9,084 nucleotides of DNA, taken from the NCBI GenBank assembly GCA_902806355.1, contig CADCWI010000021.1, forward strand, positions 1 through 9,084, read 5' to 3'. The notes beneath the pieces were generated by a model. That model did no database searches. It was not told the DNA's origin and worked only from the letters and a program-made list of their open reading frames with translations. Every line of letters starts with the position of its first letter. Position 1 is the first letter of the stretch. This stretch comes from an uncultured Thermomicrobiales bacterium. GTDB taxonomy: Bacteria > Chloroflexota > Chloroflexia > Thermomicrobiales > UBA6265. Position numbers and translations under genes: made by a program. Positions 6,389 through 9,084 of this stretch are shown one piece after another.

Positions 6389-7275
6389 CGGAGTGGCTGA
6401 CCGATCCGTGGACCCACACTTTCATGCAGCACGCGTTCATGGCGATCATCCTCGTCGGCATCATCTGCGGGGTGGTCGGCGTGTTCGTGATCCTGCGCGG
6501 GCTGGCCTTCCTCGGCGATGCCCTGGCGCACGCCATCTTTCCTGGAGTCGTCATCGCCTTCATTCTGGGAGGCAATTTCCTCGTCGGTGCCCTGATTGCC
6601 GCGGTGATCATCTCCATCATCATTGGCGCGATCAGCCAGAGTGGCAGGATCTCCAACGACACCGCCATCGGTATCATCTTCGCGGGAGGCTTCGCGCTTG
6701 GGGTAGCGCTGCTTTCCACGCAACGCTCGTATGCCCGGGACCTCAATTCGTTCCTCTTCGGGTCCATCCTGAGCGTGCAACGAGGCGACCTGGTTCTGAC
6801 CGCCATCGTCGGCCTGTTCGTGCTGGCGGTGGTGTTCTGGTTCCGGCGTGAGCTGACCAGCATCGCCTTCGATCGCGCCTTCGCCCAGAGCAGCGGAATC
6901 AATCTCTGGATGCTGGATCAGGTCTTCCTGGTGGCCCTGGCGATGGCGATCGTGATCTCCCTCCAGACCGTTGGGAACGTGCTTGTCCTGGCACTGCTGG
7001 TAACCCCGGCCGCAACCGCCCGCCTCCTGACCGACCGCCTGCGGCCGATGATCGGACTGTCGTCGTTGATCGGGGCTGCCAGCGGTGTCGCCGGCCTGTA
7101 CGTCTCGTACTACCAGGGAGTGCCTTCCGGAGCGGCTGTCGTCCTCGTCGCCACTGCCGTTTTCCTGACCGTCTTTCTGCTGGCGCCAAGGACTGGCGCC
7201 GTCACCTCTCGCGTGGCACGACGACTGCATCACCCGCATCCGGAGCGGGACCAGTTTCTCGATCCCGTTTCCTGA
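6385..7275 (+). CDS. Metal ABC transporter permease, ABC-3 family (ZnuB/MntB/TroC-like)
   Basis: This 296-residue integral membrane protein, with about eight or nine hydrophobic segments, forms the channel for divalent metal import. Family landmarks are GLAFLGDALAHAIFPGVVIAF (39-59), SGRISNDTAIGIIFAGGFALG (86-106), SFLFGSIL (122-129), VGNVLVLALLVTPAATARLLTDRL (196-219) and GLYVSYYQGVPSGAAVVL (237-254). The length is normal for the family. The C-terminal cytoplasmic tail contains HHPHPE (282-287), a possible metal-binding cluster. Translation begins at the ATG that overlaps the ATPase stop by 4 bases. The usual third component, a periplasmic or lipoprotein metal-binding protein (ZnuA/TroA type), does not follow; the next gene is 184 bases away and unrelated. 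Mn, Zn or Fe cannot be told apart from the sequence. Confidence 0.93.
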   Translation: MTEWLTDPWTHTFMQHAFMAIILVGIICGVVGVFVILRGLAFLGDALAHAIFPGVVIAFILGGNFLVGALIAAVIISIIIGAISQSGRISNDTAIGIIFAGGFALGVALLSTQRSYARDLNSFLFGSILSVQRGDLVLTAIVGLFVLAVVFWFRRELTSIAFDRAFAQSSGINLWMLDQVFLVALAMAIVISLQTVGNVLVLALLVTPAATARLLTDRLRPMIGLSSLIGAASGVAGLYVSYYQGVPSGAAVVLVATAVFLTVFLLAPRTGAVTSRVARRLHHPHPERDQFLDPVS

Positions 7276-7447
7276 AGTCATGCTTTCGGCGCGGCGGATG
7301 GAGAGCGCATTCCTCACCGGAAATCTGTATGGGCGGGATGGAATGGAATCTGCGGAGAGTACGAAAGACCGGGAGCTATGGTTGCTCTCCTCGCTTGCCG
7401 CCCCGGGCAGGTAAGGATCCGATCAAAGCCCGACTCGCGAGTTAATG

Positions 7448-7453
7448 AAGGAG
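7448..7453 (+). promoter_or_regulatory. Strong ribosome binding site that fixes a GTG start
   Basis: AAGGAG is a perfect Shine-Dalgarno core with a six-base spacer to GTG at 7460. The in-frame ATG at 7445 overlaps this element and has no Shine-Dalgarno of its own, so initiation at 7460 is more likely. Confidence 0.75.
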
Positions 7454-7459
7454 CACACT

Positions 7460-8065
7460 GTGTCAGATCAGGAAGTCAAGACCGCCCCAGATCAGAAAGA
7501 GGACCCAAAGTCTCACCAGATCGCTGACTGGGTGGGTGATATCGTCAATATCGAGAGCCATATTGAAGAGGCCATGGATCGCCAGCTCACGCTCAAGCCG
7601 GAGAACCCTGAAGTAGCGCAGGCGATCCAGCGTTTCCATGACACTGTCCGCGCCAGCAAGTATCGCGCGCAGGAATACGAGAAGGAGATGGGCCGAACTA
7701 GGGGTGGCGGCCTCCAGGAGACCGCGGCCGAACTGCTCGGCAAGGCCGCTGGGCTGATCGACAAGATCCGCAAGGATACGGTCACCAAGGCGCTGCGCGA
7801 TGACTACGTCGCGTTCAACCTCGCCGCGGTCGGTTATACGCTGCTCCACACAACCGCCCTGGCCCTCCAGGATCAGAAGACGGTCGCGTTCGCGGAGCAG
7901 GGCCTGACGACGTACGCCAGCCTTGTGCAAGAGGTGAATCACATCCTGCCGCAGGCGACGGTCGACGAGCTCGTCAAGAACAAGGAAGTCCCGGTCGCCG
8001 ATGCGAGCGTAGTTGGTCAGGCGCGGCAAACCATCGATCGCGTCTGGAAGATAACCAGCAACTAG
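7460..8065 (+). CDS. Small helical protein, ferritin-like (DUF892/YciF-like)
   Basis: From GTG 7460 the product has 201 residues (206 from ATG 7445). A polar N-terminal 20 residues precede four predicted helices: about 21-43 (IADWVGDIVNIESHIEEAMD), 51-77, 86-138 with a break (LLGKAAGLIDKIRKD, then DDYVAFNLAAVGYTLLHTTALAL) and 140-163 (TVAFAEQGLTTYASLVQEVN). The order, spacing and phrases resemble stress-linked ferritin-like DUF892 proteins, but several acidic and His positions that bind iron in ferritin-like folds are not evident: helix 3 reads AFNLAAVGY where Glu residues are expected, and helix 4 lacks an ExxH-type motif. No signal peptide or membrane segment is seen, so it is probably cytoplasmic. 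It stands alone behind a strong Shine-Dalgarno and ends in a strong terminator, so it is probably a monocistronic unit. The family call is moderate; oxidase activity is doubtful. Confidence 0.6.
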   Translation: MSDQEVKTAPDQKEDPKSHQIADWVGDIVNIESHIEEAMDRQLTLKPENPEVAQAIQRFHDTVRASKYRAQEYEKEMGRTRGGGLQETAAELLGKAAGLIDKIRKDTVTKALRDDYVAFNLAAVGYTLLHTTALALQDQKTVAFAEQGLTTYASLVQEVNHILPQATVDELVKNKEVPVADASVVGQARQTIDRVWKITSN

Positions 8066-8082
8066 ACATCACGCTTCGACCC

Positions 8083-8123
8083 AAAAGCACGCCGGTGATC
8101 TGTCGGATCACCGGCGTGCTTTT
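8083..8123. terminator. Bidirectional intrinsic terminator
   Basis: A perfect 18-base stem (8083-8100 with 8106-8123) closes a five-base loop TGTCG. The arms run AAAAGCACGCCGGTGATC and its exact complement, so a T run ends the hairpin on either strand. It lies 18 bases after the ferritin-like gene and between two convergent genes, and can end transcription from both sides. Confidence 0.95.
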
Positions 8124-8293
8124 CTGCTTTTCTAGGATCCTGCCGTCCCGCGCGATCCGTTCTTGCGACGCAACAGTCCACCCCTGCACTCATGGTGGGA
8201 GTTCGCCTATCTCGCTGGGATGCCCCAAAGGTCAGTTGCGTGGCCACACGTCGGCGTGGTCCACGGCCCGCTCCCACGTCATACCTTCTCTGG
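8124..8293. other. Intergenic spacer between terminator and YkuD gene
   Basis: This 170-base stretch between convergent genes contains no convincing open frame or RNA gene. A weak hairpin based on CCAC and GTGG around 8243-8258 is the only structure noticed, and it has no T tract. Confidence 0.4.
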
Positions 8294-9084
8294 TCAGTCG
8301 TGTATTTCGACCCGCATGCCGATGTAGGAAAACTCGAATACCGCCACTGCGGCTTCCGCATCAAGACGCACGCATCCCAGCGTGGTCGCGTTCTGGGTGG
8401 GTTGGACGTTGCCCAGTGCGTCACGAGCCGGCGAATGAAAGCCATTGCTGCGCTCGGGATCGAACCCCACCCAGTCGGTCAGGTACACGCCATAAGCAAA
8501 CGGCGTTTCCGCGAGAGCCTTGTTCATACTGTAGACATGAAACGTCCCAGGTGCAGTCGAAAAGTACCCGTCAGCTGACGCATCTTGGCCAGTTCGTCCC
8601 ACATAGGTGGAGACGATGGATGCACCCTCATGCAGGGTGACGACGCCCGTCGTACGATCCACGTCGATCCAGCGCTCCTGGACAACCGCCTCGTCCCCTG
8701 GAACGTCACCAAGGCTGGCATCCTCCGGCGGCTCCTCGGCTTGCCGAGGGTCTTCCGGTGCCGCGGCGGTCTCGGGTTCCGGTACATCCCTCGGTCTGGC
8801 AGCGGGAATTTCAGCGGACACCACAGAAGCACCATCGATTGTCAGGTACTCGCTCGCCATCCATGCCCGACCGGCGCCATGGCGAACTGGCGTGAACCCG
8901 TTACTGGCAGGCCCAAGCACCTCCAGTCGCGATCCCTGCGATAGCGTGTCGATCACAGCGGCGTCGATGGATGCACCGTCGCGGACGTTCAGGGTGTCCG
9001 TCACCACGACCGCGGTGGTCTCCTGCTTGGACGGAAGGGTCGGGCCAGGGGCAGGATCGAGAGAGGGCGCACCTCCCGGGCGGA
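8294..9084 (-). CDS. SH3b-domain L,D-transpeptidase (YkuD family), N-terminus off the right edge
   Basis: The frame is open from the stop at 8294 to the window edge. A GTG at 9007 is not the likely start, because the 25 in-frame codons upstream continue as a Pro-rich linker and the SH3b strand begins across that point (TTAVVVTDTLNVRDG). Counting from 9007, an SH3b wall-binding domain covers about 1-57, an acidic Pro/Glu-rich linker about 58-108, and a YkuD domain about 112-237. The YkuD active site is visible as H191 and C212 in TTLGCVRLD, where Thr replaces the commoner Ser of the SxGC[IV]R motif. Such enzymes form 3-3 peptidoglycan cross-links or attach proteins to the wall, and act outside the membrane. 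A signal peptide or membrane anchor is expected beyond the window edge. It is convergent with the ferritin-like gene and shares its terminator. Confidence 0.88.
   Translation of the reverse strand, partial: RPGGAPSLDPAPGPTLPSKQETTAVVVTDTLNVRDGASIDAAVIDTLSQGSRLEVLGPASNGFTPVRHGAGRAWMASEYLTIDGASVVSAEIPAARPRDVPEPETAAAPEDPRQAEEPPEDASLGDVPGDEAVVQERWIDVDRTTGVVTLHEGASIVSTYVGRTGQDASADGYFSTAPGTFHVYSMNKALAETPFAYGVYLTDWVGFDPERSNGFHSPARDALGNVQPTQNATTLGCVRLDAEAAVAVFEFSYIGMRVEIHD

Noticed and set aside
6178..7317. 379-residue open frame on the minus strand
   Set aside because: It is antisense to the ABC permease; its composition (Asp, Gly, Gln and His-rich) mirrors the complement of hydrophobic codons.
7371..7389. 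Hairpin after the permease gene as a terminator
   Set aside because: The stem is only about six pairs including a G-T pair, with a seven-base loop and no T tract.
7433..7442. ACTCGCGAGT palindrome before the ferritin-like gene
   Set aside because: A single 10-bp palindrome in GC-rich DNA is expected by chance, and it is not placed against a recognisable promoter.
8095..8640. 181-residue plus-strand frame starting in the terminator
   Set aside because: It begins inside the terminator hairpin and runs antisense to the YkuD domain, with no plausible ribosome binding site or domain.
1..9084. CRISPR arrays, tRNA genes, insertion sequences, prophage or defence genes
   Set aside because: No regularly spaced repeats, cloverleaf-like segments, transposase motifs or terminal inverted repeats were seen on reading through.

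Overview
This GC-rich, densely coded window looks like chromosome of a Gram-positive-like or monoderm bacterium. The mix of DUF2207 membrane proteins, an N-terminal B-box-type zinc-finger membrane protein, a TagA/WecG-type glycosyltransferase, a Fur-family regulator and an SH3b plus YkuD cell-wall enzyme would fit a Chloroflexota (Thermomicrobia-like) or actinobacterial genome. That placement is inference from gene content and base composition only. I saw no mobile element, CRISPR array, rRNA or tRNA.

Left half (1-4731, all minus strand): a four-gene co-directional run with gaps of 47, 3 and 54 bases. In transcription order it holds a full-length DUF2207 protein with a glycine-rich tail, a shortened tandem paralogue that lacks the extracellular domain, a WecG/TagA/CpsF glycosyltransferase, and a zinc-finger membrane protein that runs off the left edge. 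The run looks like a cell-envelope operon.

Centre (4732-7275): a divergent intergenic region, then a plus-strand metal-homeostasis block. It holds a Fur-family repressor and, after 143 bases, an ABC ATPase and an ABC-3 family permease that overlap by 4 bases (manganese/zinc/iron type). A 19-bp near-palindrome that fits the 7-1-7 Fur-box model covers the -35 element of a sigma-70-like promoter between regulator and transporter. It starts inside the last codons of the regulator gene. This points to local, metal-responsive repression of the transporter. No solute-binding protein gene is present in the window.

Right part (7276-9084): a plus-strand gene for a small helical, ferritin-like (DUF892-like) protein whose expected metal-ligand positions look eroded, a very strong bidirectional terminator, and a convergent minus-strand gene for an SH3b plus L,D-transpeptidase (YkuD) protein that runs off the right edge.

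The strongest leads are the operator/promoter/leader arrangement at 5431-5522, the tandem full and short DUF2207 pair, and the ferritin-like protein with missing ligands. I did not find convincing evidence of a wholly new system.
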